Assembly (NCBI RefSeq): GCF_008329535.1
Contig: NZ_NPKR01000003.1
Location: 372,001 to 436,000, forward strand
Direction: 5' to 3'
Length of the DNA: 64,000 bases
DNA from: Mycolicibacterium sp. P1-18
GTDB lineage: Bacteria > Actinomycetota > Actinomycetes > Mycobacteriales > Mycobacteriaceae
The translations under genes were made by a program, and so were the position numbers. Below are positions 35,441 to 44,638 of this stretch, piece by piece; the stretch's first letter is position 1; each line of letters begins with the position of its first letter. The notes beneath the pieces were generated by a model. That model ran no database searches and was not told the DNA's origin. It saw nothing but the letters and a program-made list of their open reading frames with translations.

Positions 35441-36019
35441 ATGGGCGACATGCCGGTGCAGCTCGTCGAGCACGACCCCGCATGGTCGTGCATGTTCGCC
35501 GAAGAGCGCGACCGGTTGCAGATCATTCTGCAGCCCTGGCTGCGAGGTTCCGTCGAGCACGTTGGATCGACCGCGGTGCCGGACCTGCCCGCCAAGCCCG
35601 TCGTCGACGTCGCAGTTCCGGTGACGTCAGTGGTCGACGCACACGGCGCGATCCCGTCCCTACGCGAAGCCGGCTGGCTGTATTGGCCGTCTGACCCGAA
35701 CAGGTCCTGGCGGCTGTGGTTTCTCCGTCCGCGACCCGAAGCCCGAACGCATCACCTGTATCTGATCGGCCATGACGACCCACACCTTCGCGAACTGACC
35801 GCCTTCCGCGATCGACTGCGCGGAGACGAAGTGGCACGCGAGCGGTATGCGGAGCTGAAGTCCGCCCTCGCCATGACACACCGGTTCGACCGTGACGCCT
35901 ACACCGCCGCCAAGACGGCGTTCATCGCCGAACTACTTGGCCAGGCAGGCATCGTGATGCAAGACAGGGCACAGGTCGCCGCAGATGCGAGTGGCGCCCC
36001 AGTGGAAGTCGACCCATGA
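35441..36019 (+). CDS. GrpB/UPF0157 family protein
   Basis: A 192-residue GrpB family protein with the nucleotidyltransferase-like signature SVEHVGSTAVPDLPAKPVVDVAV (about residues 36-58) and the later HHLYLIGHDDPHLRELTAFRDRLR block (about 106-129). The biochemical activity of the family is unknown; the fold suggests nucleotide transfer. ATG at 35441 is chosen over GTG at 35438 because of the -10 placed for a leaderless message. Its stop overlaps the next gene as ATGA, so the two were built for coupled translation. Confidence 0.88.
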   Translation: MGDMPVQLVEHDPAWSCMFAEERDRLQIILQPWLRGSVEHVGSTAVPDLPAKPVVDVAVPVTSVVDAHGAIPSLREAGWLYWPSDPNRSWRLWFLRPRPEARTHHLYLIGHDDPHLRELTAFRDRLRGDEVARERYAELKSALAMTHRFDRDAYTAAKTAFIAELLGQAGIVMQDRAQVAADASGAPVEVDP

Positions 36020-37024
36020 CCGAGGACCGATGCGGCAGACACGACGCGTTGGCCACCACCCTGTCCTCGCTGTCGGATGAGGCGGTCGGCACTCTCCTCG
36101 CCGCGGGCACGCCGCCCCGGGCCAGCATCGGCGGAAGGACACGGTCGATCGACGTCGACGGAACGCCGGTGTTCGTCAAGGAGATCGCGCTATTCCGATC
36201 GGGAGGTGGACGCCGGCCCCGGCGACACGCGAAACGTGTTCCACCTGCCGCCGTTGTACCACTACGGCGTCGGAGCAGGCTCCACCGGATTCAACGCGTG
36301 GCGCGAGGTCGCCATGCACCAAATGGCCAGCGAGTGGGTGCTTGACGGTGCCAGCCCGGCCTTTCCCCTGCTGTATCACTGGCGCCTGCTGCGCGAGGTC
36401 CCATCTGGACTTGGCGGGGCACCGATCGAGCCGACGGTCGCGTTCTGGGCGGGCTCACCACACGTCGAGGAGCGACTGCGTGCGCTGGCGACGTCGCGCA
36501 CGGTCGTGGTCCTCTTCGTCGAACACCTTCCGTGGACGCTGCGCAACCATCTCGACGCCCAATTGTCCTCTGGCACTGCACGAGAACGGGCCGCATATTT
36601 GGAGACGGTTCTCGATCAGCTGCTCGACGCGGTCGCGTGTTTGCAGGCTCACGGTGTCGTGCACTTCGACGCGCACCTCGACAACGTGATGACCACGGGC
36701 CGCCAAGTCGTCGTCACCGACTTCGGCCTGGCAGCCGCAGCGACCTTCCAACTCGACGACGCCGAACGCCAATTCCTCACCGCGCATAGCGATCACGACG
36801 CCGCCTACTGCATCGCCGAACTCACCAACGCCGTCCTGAAGATTCCGGGCGTACAGACCCGTAGCGACGAGCTCCCCGAGGAGCTGGCCAAGATCGTGCG
36901 CCGCATGGCACCCACGGCGGCGGCCATGAACGGTTTCTACCGGCTTCTCCACGACGGGCACCTACAGACGCAGTTTCCGTCTCAACGACTGGCAATCACG
37001 CTCGCCGCCCTCGAATCGGACTGA
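36016..37024 (+). pseudogene. Kinase-fold (aminoglycoside phosphotransferase-like) gene with a frameshift
   Basis: The 5' part (from ATG 36016) is read in one frame up to SIDVDGTPVFVKEIAL, which looks like the beta-3 strand with its ATP-binding lysine. The rest continues in the +1 frame from about 36191 with DREVDAGPGDTRNVFHLPPLYHYGVG and runs to 37024. That part has HFDAHLDN (catalytic loop) and VTDFGLA (metal-binding DFG). One extra base in the CTATTCC stretch near 36189-36195 would explain the shift. Restored, the protein has about 335 residues and all kinase motifs. It is a recent pseudogene, a sequencing error, or less likely a programmed frameshift. The start overlaps the GrpB stop (ATGA). 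Confidence 0.8.
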
Positions 37025-37108
37025 AGAGGTGTTCGGCCGGGCTTCTCTGCGCGTCGTCGCCCGGAAGACCCGGCTCGGCAAAAGAGAGAAGAATTCGGCG
37101 CGCGACTC

Positions 37109-37114
37109 TAGGGT
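37109..37114 (+). promoter_or_regulatory. -10 element of the purine permease gene (leaderless candidate)
   Basis: TAGGGT ends six bases before GTG at 37121. Confidence 0.5.
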
Positions 37115-37120
37115 CGTCGC

Positions 37121-38551
37121 GTGGAACAGAACACATCCGTGAACCGTGTCGACCGCTTCTTCGAGATCACCGCGCGGCAGTCGACGATCGGCACCGAGAT
37201 CCGCGGCGGGCTGGTCACGTTCATCGCGATGGCCTACATCATCGTGCTGAACCCGATCATCCTGTCCAGCGCGCCCGACGTCGCCGGAAACCGACTCGAG
37301 TTCGCGCAGGTCTCGGCCACCACGTCGCTCGCGGCGGGCGTCATGACGATCCTGTTCGGCCTCATCGCGCGACTGCCCTTCGCCTTCGCGGCCGGCCTTG
37401 GCATCAACTCCTTCCTTGCCACCACGGTGGTCGGTCAGGTCACCTGGCCCGAGGCCATGGGCCTCGTCGTCATCAACGGCGTCATCATCGTCATCCTGGC
37501 GGCGACCGGACTGCGCAGGCTGGTGTTCGACGCGGTGCCGATGGAACTGAAGCTGGCCATCACCGCGGGCATCGGGTTGTTCATCCTCTTCATCGGACTG
37601 GTCGACGCGGGCTTCGTCGGAGCCACCGGCGTGCCGTCCCCACCCGTCGGGCTGGGCACCGGTGGCGTCGGGTCCATCAGCACCGTGCCCGTTCTGGTGT
37701 TCGTGTTCACGCTGCTGCTGACCGGCGTGCTGGTGGTCCGGAAGGTGCGCGGCGGCATCCTGATCGGCCTCGTCACGGGCACGCTCGTCGCCGTCGTCAT
37801 CGAGGCCATCTGGCATCTGGGCTCAGCGGTCGACAAGCCCGGCGGATGGAGCCTGTCGGTGCCGACGCTGTCGGGCTCACCGTTCGCGCTGCCCGACCTG
37901 TCGCTCGTCGGTGCGTTCACCTTGGACAGTTTCGGCCGCATCGGCGTCCTCGCCGCGGTCATGCTGGTCTTCACCCTCGTGTTCGCGAACTTCTTCGACG
38001 CCATGGGGACCCTGACCGGGCTGTCCCGCGAGGCCGGACTGTCCGACGAGAAAGGCAACTTCCCGCGGCTGAAGGCGTCCCTGATCGTCGAGGGCGCCGG
38101 TGCGGCCGTCGGCGGCGCGACGTCGGCGTCGTCGAACACCGTCTTCATCGAGTCCGGCGCCGGCGTCGAGGAGGGCGCGCGCACCGGGCTGGCCAACGTG
38201 GTCACCGGCGTGCTGTTCCTGGCCGCGATGTTCATCTCGCCGCTCGCGTCGATCGTGCCGACCGAGGTGGCCGCGGCCGCACTGGTGGTCGTCGGCGTGA
38301 TGATGGTGTCGCAGCTGCGGCACATCGACGTCTCCGAGTTCTCCGTCGCCATGCCGGTGGTGCTCACCGTCGCCGCGATGCCGTTCACCTACTCGATCGC
38401 CAACGGCATCGGAATCGGCTTCATCGCCTGGGTGGTGACGCGGTCGGCGACCGGCAAGGTCCGCGAGATCAGCCCACTGTTGTGGGTCGTGACGGCGGGT
38501 TTCGTCGTCTACTTCGCCCGCGGCTGGCTCGAGAGCTTGATCGGGGTCTAG
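37121..38551 (+). CDS. AzgA-type (NCS2) adenine/guanine/hypoxanthine permease
   Basis: A 476-residue transporter with about twelve to fourteen membrane segments. It opens with the AzgA-type segment TEIRGGLVTFIAMAYIIVLNPIIL and contains FANFFDAMGTLTGLSREAGL and SASSNTVFIESGAGVEEGARTGLANVVTG, the conserved transport-site regions of this subfamily. It is expected to import purine bases by proton symport. GTG at 37121 follows a -10 element so closely that the mRNA is probably leaderless. The 3' end overlaps the convergent NUDIX gene by 83 bases. Confidence 0.92.
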   Translation: MEQNTSVNRVDRFFEITARQSTIGTEIRGGLVTFIAMAYIIVLNPIILSSAPDVAGNRLEFAQVSATTSLAAGVMTILFGLIARLPFAFAAGLGINSFLATTVVGQVTWPEAMGLVVINGVIIVILAATGLRRLVFDAVPMELKLAITAGIGLFILFIGLVDAGFVGATGVPSPPVGLGTGGVGSISTVPVLVFVFTLLLTGVLVVRKVRGGILIGLVTGTLVAVVIEAIWHLGSAVDKPGGWSLSVPTLSGSPFALPDLSLVGAFTLDSFGRIGVLAAVMLVFTLVFANFFDAMGTLTGLSREAGLSDEKGNFPRLKASLIVEGAGAAVGGATSASSNTVFIESGAGVEEGARTGLANVVTGVLFLAAMFISPLASIVPTEVAAAALVVVGVMMVSQLRHIDVSEFSVAMPVVLTVAAMPFTYSIANGIGIGFIAWVVTRSATGKVREISPLLWVVTAGFVVYFARGWLESLIGV

Positions 38552-38972
38552 AGGACGTGTTGGCGAGGCGCGTGATCGTGACGCCGTCCAAGTCCGACGG
38601 GTCGACGAGGACCACCCCGCGGCCCTCGTCGTCCGGGACGACGTTTCCGAGGGCGGCCTCGTCGACCACTCCTCCGTCGTAGACGAACATGACGGAATCG
38701 CCCCGGTCGCCCCCGTCGGCCTGATGATCCAGGACGAGTAGCCGACCGACCACGACGTCGACGCCCAGTTCCTCCCGGCACTCCCGCGCGCATGCCGCCG
38801 GTGGCGACTCGCCGACTTCGACGGCGCCGCCGGGCAATTCCAGGTAGTCGCGGTAGGTCACGTCATACATGACCACCCGCCCGTCGGGAGTGGTGACGAG
38901 CGCCCCGGCACCTTGCCGCACTCGGGCAAGTCCTGCGTAGTACTGCGCGGGGGGCACGAAACTGCTTGGCAT
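38469..38972 (-). CDS. NUDIX hydrolase
   Basis: A 167-residue NUDIX protein. The Nudix box is visible as GGAVEVGESPPAACARECREELGVD (consensus G-x5-E-x7-R-E-x2-E-E-x-G). The pattern before it (GAGALVTTPDGRVVMYDV..YRDYLELPGG) is typical of nucleoside-diphosphate-derivative hydrolases; the substrate cannot be predicted. ATG at 38972 is chosen because GATACT (38984-38979) ends six bases upstream; ATG at 38990 is an alternative. The last 25 residues are basic, low-complexity and lie over the permease 3' end, so the true domain ends near residue 140. Confidence 0.85.
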   Translation of the reverse strand: MPSSFVPPAQYYAGLARVRQGAGALVTTPDGRVVMYDVTYRDYLELPGGAVEVGESPPAACARECREELGVDVVVGRLLVLDHQADGGDRGDSVMFVYDGGVVDEAALGNVVPDDEGRGVVLVDPSDLDGVTITRLANTSSRPRSSSRASRGRSRRRNPPSRPTTVG

Positions 38973-38994
38973 CGGGTCAGTATCGAGCATCCGC

Positions 38995-40461
38995 TTAGAG
39001 GGCGCCGAGTGCTTGGCAGGCCGTGCGGACGCCGGCGCCGTAGGCGGGGTCGGCCTGGGTGCAGTTCTCGATGTGCTTCTCCACGGTGACCGCCCGGGCG
39101 CCGGTGATGGCGCGGGCGGTGTTGTCGAACAACCGCTGCCGGGCCTCGGCGTCCATCAACCGGAACAGGTCCCCGGGCTGCTCGAAGTAGTTGTCGTCGT
39201 CGGCACGGAAGTCGAAGTGGTCAGCGGTGTCCCCGATTGTCTGCGGCGGGTCGGCATAGCTGGGTTGATCGGCCCAGCGGCCGAAGCTGTTGGGTTCCAT
39301 CCCCGGCACCCCACCCTGATTGCCGTCCACCCGCATCGCCCCGTCACGGTGATAGGTGTTCACCCGCTCCGCACCCCGGGGATAGTTCACCGGAATCTGA
39401 TGATGATTGACCCCCACCCGATACCGGGCGGCGTCACCGTAGGAGAACAACCGGCCCTGCAACATCTTGTCCGGACTGTAGGAAATCCCCGGCACCAGAT
39501 TGGCCGGGGTGAACGCCGCCTGCTCCACCTCGGCGAAGTAGTTGTCCGGATTGCGATTCAACTCATACTCACCGACCTCGATCAACGGGTAGTCCCGCTG
39601 ACTCCACACCTTGGTCACGTCGAACGGATGAAACCGGTACGTCTGTGCGTCGGCCTCGGGCATCACCTGGACGGACAACGTCCACCGCGGGAACTCCCCG
39701 CGCTCGATCGCCTCGAACAAGTCCCGGCCGTGGGATTCCCGATCGGCCCCGATCACGGCGTGGGCTTGCTGGTCGGTGAGGTTCTCGATGCCCTGCTGGG
39801 TGCGGAAGTGGAACTTCACCCAGTGCCGCACCCCGTCGGCGTTGACCAGGCTGAAGGTGTGGGATCCGAAGCCGTGCATGTGCCGATAGGACGCCGGGAT
39901 GCCCCGGTCGCCCATCACGTAGGTGACCTGGTGCAACGATTCGGGCAGCCCGGTCCAGAAGCCCCAGTTGTTCTCCGGGTCCCGCAGATTGGTCCGCGGG
40001 TCGCGTTTGACCGCCCGGTTCAGATCGGGGAACTTCAACGGGTCGCGGTGGAAGAACACCGGGGTGTTGTTGCCCACGACGTCCCAGTTGCCCTGGGAGG
40101 TGTAGAACCGCACCGCGAACCCGCGGATGTCGCGTTCGGCGTCAGCGGCGCCGCGCTCCCCGGCGACGGTGGAGTAGCGGGCGAACATCTCACAGCTGTT
40201 GCCGACCTTGGAGAAGATCGCCGCGGTCGTATAGGCGGAGATGTCGCCGGTCACCCGGAAGGTGCCGAACGCCCCGGCACCCTTGGCATGCATCCTCCGT
40301 TCCGGGATGACCTCCCGGCTGAAGTGCGCCAACTTCTCGATCAACCACAGGTCCTGCAGCAGCAGCGGACCCCGCACCCCGGCACTCATGCTGTTCTGGT
40401 TGTCGACCACCGGCGCACCCGCCGCCGTGGTCAACGGATCGGTGTTCTCCTCGAACGCCAT
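38995..40461 (-). CDS. katA: Monofunctional heme catalase
   Basis: A 488-residue small-subunit (clade 3 type) catalase. Visible motifs include the active-site His58 in [14 protein letters not shown], the [25 protein letters not shown] block, [10 protein letters not shown], and the heme-ligand tyrosine in [14 protein letters not shown]. It destroys hydrogen peroxide in the cytoplasm. ATG at 40461 shares its A with the furA stop (TAATG) and follows AAGGAGAAC. It lies in an operon with a Fur regulator, where many mycobacteria instead have the catalase-peroxidase katG. Confidence 0.96.
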   Translation of the reverse strand: MAFEENTDPLTTAAGAPVVDNQNSMSAGVRGPLLLQDLWLIEKLAHFSREVIPERRMHAKGAGAFGTFRVTGDISAYTTAAIFSKVGNSCEMFARYSTVAGERGAADAERDIRGFAVRFYTSQGNWDVVGNNTPVFFHRDPLKFPDLNRAVKRDPRTNLRDPENNWGFWTGLPESLHQVTYVMGDRGIPASYRHMHGFGSHTFSLVNADGVRHWVKFHFRTQQGIENLTDQQAHAVIGADRESHGRDLFEAIERGEFPRWTLSVQVMPEADAQTYRFHPFDVTKVWSQRDYPLIEVGEYELNRNPDNYFAEVEQAAFTPANLVPGISYSPDKMLQGRLFSYGDAARYRVGVNHHQIPVNYPRGAERVNTYHRDGAMRVDGNQGGVPGMEPNSFGRWADQPSYADPPQTIGDTADHFDFRADDDNYFEQPGDLFRLMDAEARQRLFDNTARAITGARAVTVEKHIENCTQADPAYGAGVRTACQALGAL

Positions 40462-40928
40462 TACATGTTCTCCTTCCTTGGGGACGGCGCCTGCGCGCCG
40501 TCGACGGTGTCGGAGCACGATGTGCACGTGCCCCAAAAGGTCACTTCGGCCTCGTCGACGACGAAGCCCTTGGTGGTCTGCGGCGTCAGGCACGGCGCTT
40601 CGCCGCTGACGCAGTCGACGTCCTCTAGCGCGCCGCAACGGCGGCACACCACGTGGTGATGGTTGTCGCCACCCTCGAGCTCGAACAGCGACGCCGACCC
40701 GGCCGACCCGATCCTGCGGACCAGCCCAGCGCCGATCAGTGCACTTACCACGTCGTAGAGGGTTTGGGTCGACACCGAGCCAATGTGGTTGATTACCAAC
40801 GTCTTCAGTGATCGTACGTCGATGTGCGGGTGATGCTCGAGCACGTGAAGGACCGCGCTGCGTTGAGCCGTGACGCGGAGCGACGCGTTGCGCAACAGCT
40901 CCTCGGTGTCCCGCGTGGACGCGACCAT
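40461..40928 (-). CDS. Fur-family transcriptional regulator (FurA/PerR-like)
   Basis: A 155-residue Fur-family repressor. The N-terminal winged helix has [22 protein letters not shown] and [23 protein letters not shown]. The metal-binding part has [17 protein letters not shown] and a second C-x2-C in WGTCTSC, giving a four-cysteine structural zinc site. The placement upstream of katA, with a 1-base TAATG overlap, suggests peroxide-responsive autoregulation of the furA-katA operon, by analogy with mycobacterial FurA-KatG. ATG at 40928 follows a GGAGG box. Confidence 0.92.
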   Translation of the reverse strand: MVASTRDTEELLRNASLRVTAQRSAVLHVLEHHPHIDVRSLKTLVINHIGSVSTQTLYDVVSALIGAGLVRRIGSAGSASLFELEGGDNHHHVVCRRCGALEDVDCVSGEAPCLTPQTTKGFVVDEAEVTFWGTCTSCSDTVDGAQAPSPRKENM

Positions 40929-41062
40929 CCATGCCTCCTCGAGTCCGACTGGATTGGTTCCAGTCTCTGCGCCGACCGCCCGTGCCGGTACCACGAAGAA
41001 GGACGAGGAGCCCACGAAAGCGGACATGCCGTCTGGAGGCGCACGAGTGGCACAGTGGTGGC

Positions 41063-41668
41063 GTGCGCCACGATCGAAATGACCGCTGGAACCACAACAT
41101 TCACTACTACGACCTGGTGGTGGCAGCCGCCCCACGATCTGCGCGGACCGCACTCGACGTCGGCTCCGGCGACGGACTCCTGGCCGACCGCCTCGCCGCG
41201 ACGATCCCCGAGGTCACCGGGATCGACACCGACACCGACGTCGTCGCCCGCGCCAGGGCAGGCACCACCGGAAACGTCACGTGGATCGTCGGCGACGCCT
41301 TGACCCACGACCTCCCGCACGACCACTACGACGTCGTCGCCGCGGTGGCGACCGTTCACCACTTCCCCGACCTGGCCGGCGGACTGCGACGCCTGGCGGA
41401 CCTCACGGCCCCTGGCGGCAGTGTGGTGGTAATCGGCTGCGCGCGCAGTTCCACCGTGCGGGACGTCGCCGTCGACGTCGTGGGTGCGGCCCAGCACCAG
41501 GTGCTGTCGCGGACGCGCGGCTTCTGGCAACACAGCGCACCGGTGCAGATGCAATTTCCGCACACCTACGCCGAGGTGAAGGCCATTGCTGCGGCCGTGC
41601 TGCCCGAGATGACGTGGCGCCGCCTGCCGCTGTGGCGTTATGCGATCTCGTGGCGAAAACCCAGCTGA
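41063..41668 (+). CDS. Class I SAM-dependent methyltransferase
   Basis: A 201-residue methyltransferase. Motif I is [15 protein letters not shown], motif II GIDTDTD, and motif IV/post-[32 protein letters not shown]. It begins [18 protein letters not shown], a sequence common to small actinobacterial methyltransferases of unknown substrate. GTG at 41063 is chosen because the conserved domain begins there; the frame is open upstream to 40931, which overlaps furA in reverse. It is divergent from furA. Confidence 0.85.
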   Translation: MRHDRNDRWNHNIHYYDLVVAAAPRSARTALDVGSGDGLLADRLAATIPEVTGIDTDTDVVARARAGTTGNVTWIVGDALTHDLPHDHYDVVAAVATVHHFPDLAGGLRRLADLTAPGGSVVVIGCARSSTVRDVAVDVVGAAQHQVLSRTRGFWQHSAPVQMQFPHTYAEVKAIAAAVLPEMTWRRLPLWRYAISWRKPS

Positions 41669-41692
41669 CGAAACTGCTTCCGCCGCCGCTCG

Positions 41693-42040
41693 TCAGGCGA
41701 AGTCGGCGACGAACGTGCGCGTGATGCGACCCCACACGCTTGCCTCGTCACGGTCGACGACGCGTGGGTTGACGAAGTCGTGTGTCTTGCCGCGGTGCAC
41801 GAGACGGCCGCTGCCCGCGGCGAGCAGATTGCGCAGCCAGTCCGATTCCACGCCATACCCGATCGGCACCATCAAGGAGCCGTCGTGGATCCGCACTGCG
41901 ACCGGGGTGCGGTACTCGGCGCCCGACTTGCGGCCGTGGTGGACGAGCACCGCCCACCACGGCAGGTAGGGCGCCAACAGGCCGATGGCGTGATTGGTGA
42001 CTCGTCGGTTGAACTTGGCCATGACCCGCTGCAGTTTCAT
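41693..42040 (-). CDS. Deazaflavin (F420)-dependent oxidoreductase family protein
   Basis: A 115-residue small split-barrel protein of the nitroreductase/deazaflavin-dependent family, visible from LPWWAVLVHHGRKSGAEYRTPVAVRIHDGSLMVPIGYGVESDWLRNLLAAG. The G-R-K-S-G motif and W-L-R-N-L segment are typical of the family. ATG at 42040 follows GGAGGGCAAC. It is divergent from a TetR regulator (start 42217), its probable controller. The substrate is unknown. It is a different subfamily from the second deazaflavin protein at 44639-45082. Confidence 0.85.
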   Translation of the reverse strand: MKLQRVMAKFNRRVTNHAIGLLAPYLPWWAVLVHHGRKSGAEYRTPVAVRIHDGSLMVPIGYGVESDWLRNLLAAGSGRLVHRGKTHDFVNPRVVDRDEASVWGRITRTFVADFA

Positions 42041-42172
42041 GTTGCCCTCCATCGTTGTCGCGTGTGACGACGTCGTCGCGAGCCGAGTTGGCGCGGACCT
42101 GTAGTTGACCATCTGACAAACTAAAACTAGGCAACATGTCAATGCATGGCAAGACACCGCGTATGTTGGACC

Positions 42173-42178
42173 TAGTAT
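42173..42178 (+). promoter_or_regulatory. -10 element of the TetR gene at 42217
   Basis: TAGTAT; a transcript would start near 42185, downstream of the in-frame ATG at 42136. This supports the GTG at 42217 as the translation start. Confidence 0.5.
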
Positions 42179-42216
42179 CGGAGCGTCGGTGGAAGCCGCG
42201 TGGAGAGGAATGTGAC

Positions 42217-42783
42217 GTGGCGAAGCCGGTCTCCCCGAGAGGTCTTGCGCGCGGGCGAGTGCTCGACTGCGCGGTGGCCCTCTTCGCGGAATGCGGAGTC
42301 CACGGCACGTCGCTGAAGATGATCGCCCAGCGCCTCGGTGTCAGCAAAGCTGCTGTGTACTACCAGTTTTCGTCGAAGGAAGAAATCGCCACAGAGATGT
42401 TGCGGCCCATCCTCGAAGACATCACGCGCATCATCAAGATTGCCGAGGCGCTGCCCGACTGGGAGGCGCGGCGGGCCGTGGCCTGCAGCGGCCTGGTGGA
42501 GATGGCAATACGTCACCGGCAGCTGGCGGCGGTGTTCGTCGGCGACCCTGCGATGCCCCAGATCGCCCCGGTCGAACTGCGTACGGTGACCGATCAGCTG
42601 CGCACGCTGCTGGAGGGTCCGGATCCCGATCCACCAAGTCGGATCGCCGTCGCAGTCTTCTTCGCCGGCATGGGCAACGCGGTGGCCGATCCGCTGCTCG
42701 CCGACGTCGACGACGACGAGCTACACCGCACCCTGCTGGACTTGTCGAGCCGAATCATGCGGGCCCACAACGACGACGGCTAG
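42217..42783 (+). CDS. TetR-family transcriptional regulator
   Basis: A 188-residue TetR regulator. The N-terminal DNA-binding domain reads GRVLDCAVALFAECGVHGTSLKMIAQRLGVSKAAVYYQFSSKEEI; the ligand-binding remainder (about residues 60-188) is not assignable. The frame is open from 42136, but GTG at 42217 is preferred because the GGAGAGGAA site and a good -10 (42173) both place the start there. It is divergent from the deazaflavin protein at 41693-42040 and probably represses it and itself. Confidence 0.88.
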   Translation: MAKPVSPRGLARGRVLDCAVALFAECGVHGTSLKMIAQRLGVSKAAVYYQFSSKEEIATEMLRPILEDITRIIKIAEALPDWEARRAVACSGLVEMAIRHRQLAAVFVGDPAMPQIAPVELRTVTDQLRTLLEGPDPDPPSRIAVAVFFAGMGNAVADPLLADVDDDELHRTLLDLSSRIMRAHNDDG

Positions 42784-42844
42784 TTCATCGGCGTCATCGT
42801 GGGATTCGAGCCCGCCCCGGAATCCCGGTGAAGAACCGCGCGAA

Positions 42845-44236
42845 TCACACGAGCGCGCCGGTGAGCCCGAGGTCGTCGAGTGACGCGGTGACCGCTTCGC
42901 GGAGCCATTCCTTGGTGTTGGTGGCGCCGGGTTGGTATCCCACGACGGTCATGCTGACGTTGCCGGCGAGCCGGCCGCTGACGACGGTGAGAATCCCGCG
43001 GCGCTCCTCGAGCACGCGGCGTGTGACGTGTTGGTCGACCCCGCGCATGATCACCACGTCGGCCGGCGTTCCGTCCAGGCGCGTCACGTCGTCGGGGAGG
43101 TCGCCCACGTTGGAGCACGACACGGGCTCAGACGTGAACCCGAACGCCAGATCGGCGGTACGTCTCACGGCGGCCTTGGGGATGAAGGGCGTGAGCGGGA
43201 GGAGGGCAAGGGCCTCGTCGGGTGTTTCGCGCATCAGCTTCAGCGCATGTCGGATCGTCGTTCGCGTGCCGCCCAATTCGGCCGTGACGGTCGTGGGGTC
43301 GATCCGCAGGTAGGCCAAGTGCACCGCATTGGCCCGGGTGTCGTCCAATGTGCGGTCGTTGATCGGAACGATGAGTCCGACCGTTCCGTCGTCGGCCAGT
43401 CCGCGTCCCTGGTGTACCGCCAGCCTGGCGCATAGCGCGGCCAGCAGCGCATGGCTGTTCCCGCCGAGGGAGGCCGCCCGCGCGTCCCACTGTTCGATCG
43501 GAATGATCACCGCGACGGCGGGGACGGTCACCGCGGCGTCTGCCTGATCGGCCGCGATCACGCTCGGCGCGGTCGCACCGGCCGTCGACGGATCGTTTCG
43601 ACGGCGCCACAGGAATCGGGCGGCGGCGACCACGGTGCGCACGAGTTCGGGAAGGTCGTGCGCGGTCTGGCGCAGGTCCGTGACGAGCGCCCGCACGAAG
43701 GTCCGCGCGTGCGGCGCCGGATAGCCCAGGTTGCGGCGGGTTCCGTGGACGGCCTCGTACACGGTCAGCAGCGCCCCGCCACCGTCGGCCACGCAGTGTG
43801 AGCCCACCAAGCTGACGGCCGTCGCGCCGTCGGTCAATGGCAGGACGCTCATGTGCCAGGACGGTCCGAACTGGGGATCGATGGGCAGCCGGGCACATTC
43901 GTCGATCCAGTCGCTGAGTTCGGTTCGGGGACGCGATTGCGGCGCGATGCGCAAGGGTGCGGCCGGTCCCACCGAGGTGATCCAGCGGTGACGGCCGAAC
44001 GGGACGACGGACGGCTCGATGAGCCGACCCGCCATGCCGTACCCCATGTTTCGATGGAAGCGCCGGACTCCGTCCAGGCAGATCCCGTGGTCGTACACCC
44101 AGACGATCTGCGTGACCGCGGACTGACCGGTGGCGCGTAGTCCGAGGAACAAGGCTTGGTCGACGAAGTCGAGCAGATGGCCGGGCTTGGCGCCCGCCGG
44201 CCGACGGGACGCCACCTCCCGAAGAACCAGAGTCAT
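42845..44236 (-). CDS. Condensation/acyltransferase-like protein (HxxxDG)
   Basis: A 463-residue protein of the CoA-dependent acyltransferase superfamily (condensation domains, PapA, wax-ester synthase). The catalytic motif HxxxDG is present as HCVADG in VGSHCVADGGGALLTVYEAV. Other family-like parts are the N-terminal DFVDQALFLG segment and NSHALLAALCARLAVHQGRG. The product is unknown; acyl transfer to an alcohol or amine for lipid making is an inference. ATG at 44236 is chosen because coding character begins there. It stands alone between two TetR/deazaflavin pairs and runs convergently with the first TetR gene. Confidence 0.75.
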   Translation of the reverse strand: MTLVLREVASRRPAGAKPGHLLDFVDQALFLGLRATGQSAVTQIVWVYDHGICLDGVRRFHRNMGYGMAGRLIEPSVVPFGRHRWITSVGPAAPLRIAPQSRPRTELSDWIDECARLPIDPQFGPSWHMSVLPLTDGATAVSLVGSHCVADGGGALLTVYEAVHGTRRNLGYPAPHARTFVRALVTDLRQTAHDLPELVRTVVAAARFLWRRRNDPSTAGATAPSVIAADQADAAVTVPAVAVIIPIEQWDARAASLGGNSHALLAALCARLAVHQGRGLADDGTVGLIVPINDRTLDDTRANAVHLAYLRIDPTTVTAELGGTRTTIRHALKLMRETPDEALALLPLTPFIPKAAVRRTADLAFGFTSEPVSCSNVGDLPDDVTRLDGTPADVVIMRGVDQHVTRRVLEERRGILTVVSGRLAGNVSMTVVGYQPGATNTKEWLREAVTASLDDLGLTGALV

Positions 44237-44638
44237 GCGGTGGAGCGTTGCCAGACGACCGTGTGCGCGTCGATTCACGTTGCGGAACGTAGCGGCGTCA
44301 CCTGTGTGGTTTCTTGACGCCGAGCGGTCGCCACCCCGAAGGGATGGCGGACCGACACGTCGACGACGGCGCTGCGTGACGCTGGTCGCGACCGACACTC
44401 GTTCGCTGGCATCCGAGCCGGCGTTGATGAATCGTGGCGCGAATTGAGCTGCCCCGTAATGTAATTCGCCGACGGACGGTTTGACGTCGGGGTGCCACTC
44501 GTGCCGACCGCCGAGCCATGCGACGTTGAGAAGTCGCTTCGCTTGGTCGTCGACGTCGACGTCGAAACGGACATCCCCGCCGTCCCGCACGTCGGCAACC
44601 GTCATGGTTTCGCCACGAGTCTGACGGCGAGCGGTCGG
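44237..44638. other. Interval without a recognisable gene
   Basis: About 400 bases between the condensation-like gene and the second deazaflavin gene. Open frames exist on both strands, but none combines a start, a ribosome-binding site and familiar sequence. A minus-strand frame with VAWLGGRHEWHPDVKPSVGEL (about 44460-44550) looks protein-like and could be a remnant. Promoter elements of the condensation-like gene must lie at its left end. Confidence 0.4.

Noticed and set aside
34600-37024. Integrated mobile element at tRNA-Leu
   Set aside because: No integrase, no repeat of the tRNA 3' end and no transposase was found in the window, so only an accessory gene cluster is claimed.
42066-42077. 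GACGACGTCGTC palindrome as the operator for the first TetR pair
   Set aside because: Such GAC/GTC combinations arise often by chance at this GC content, and it is not repeated on the TetR side.
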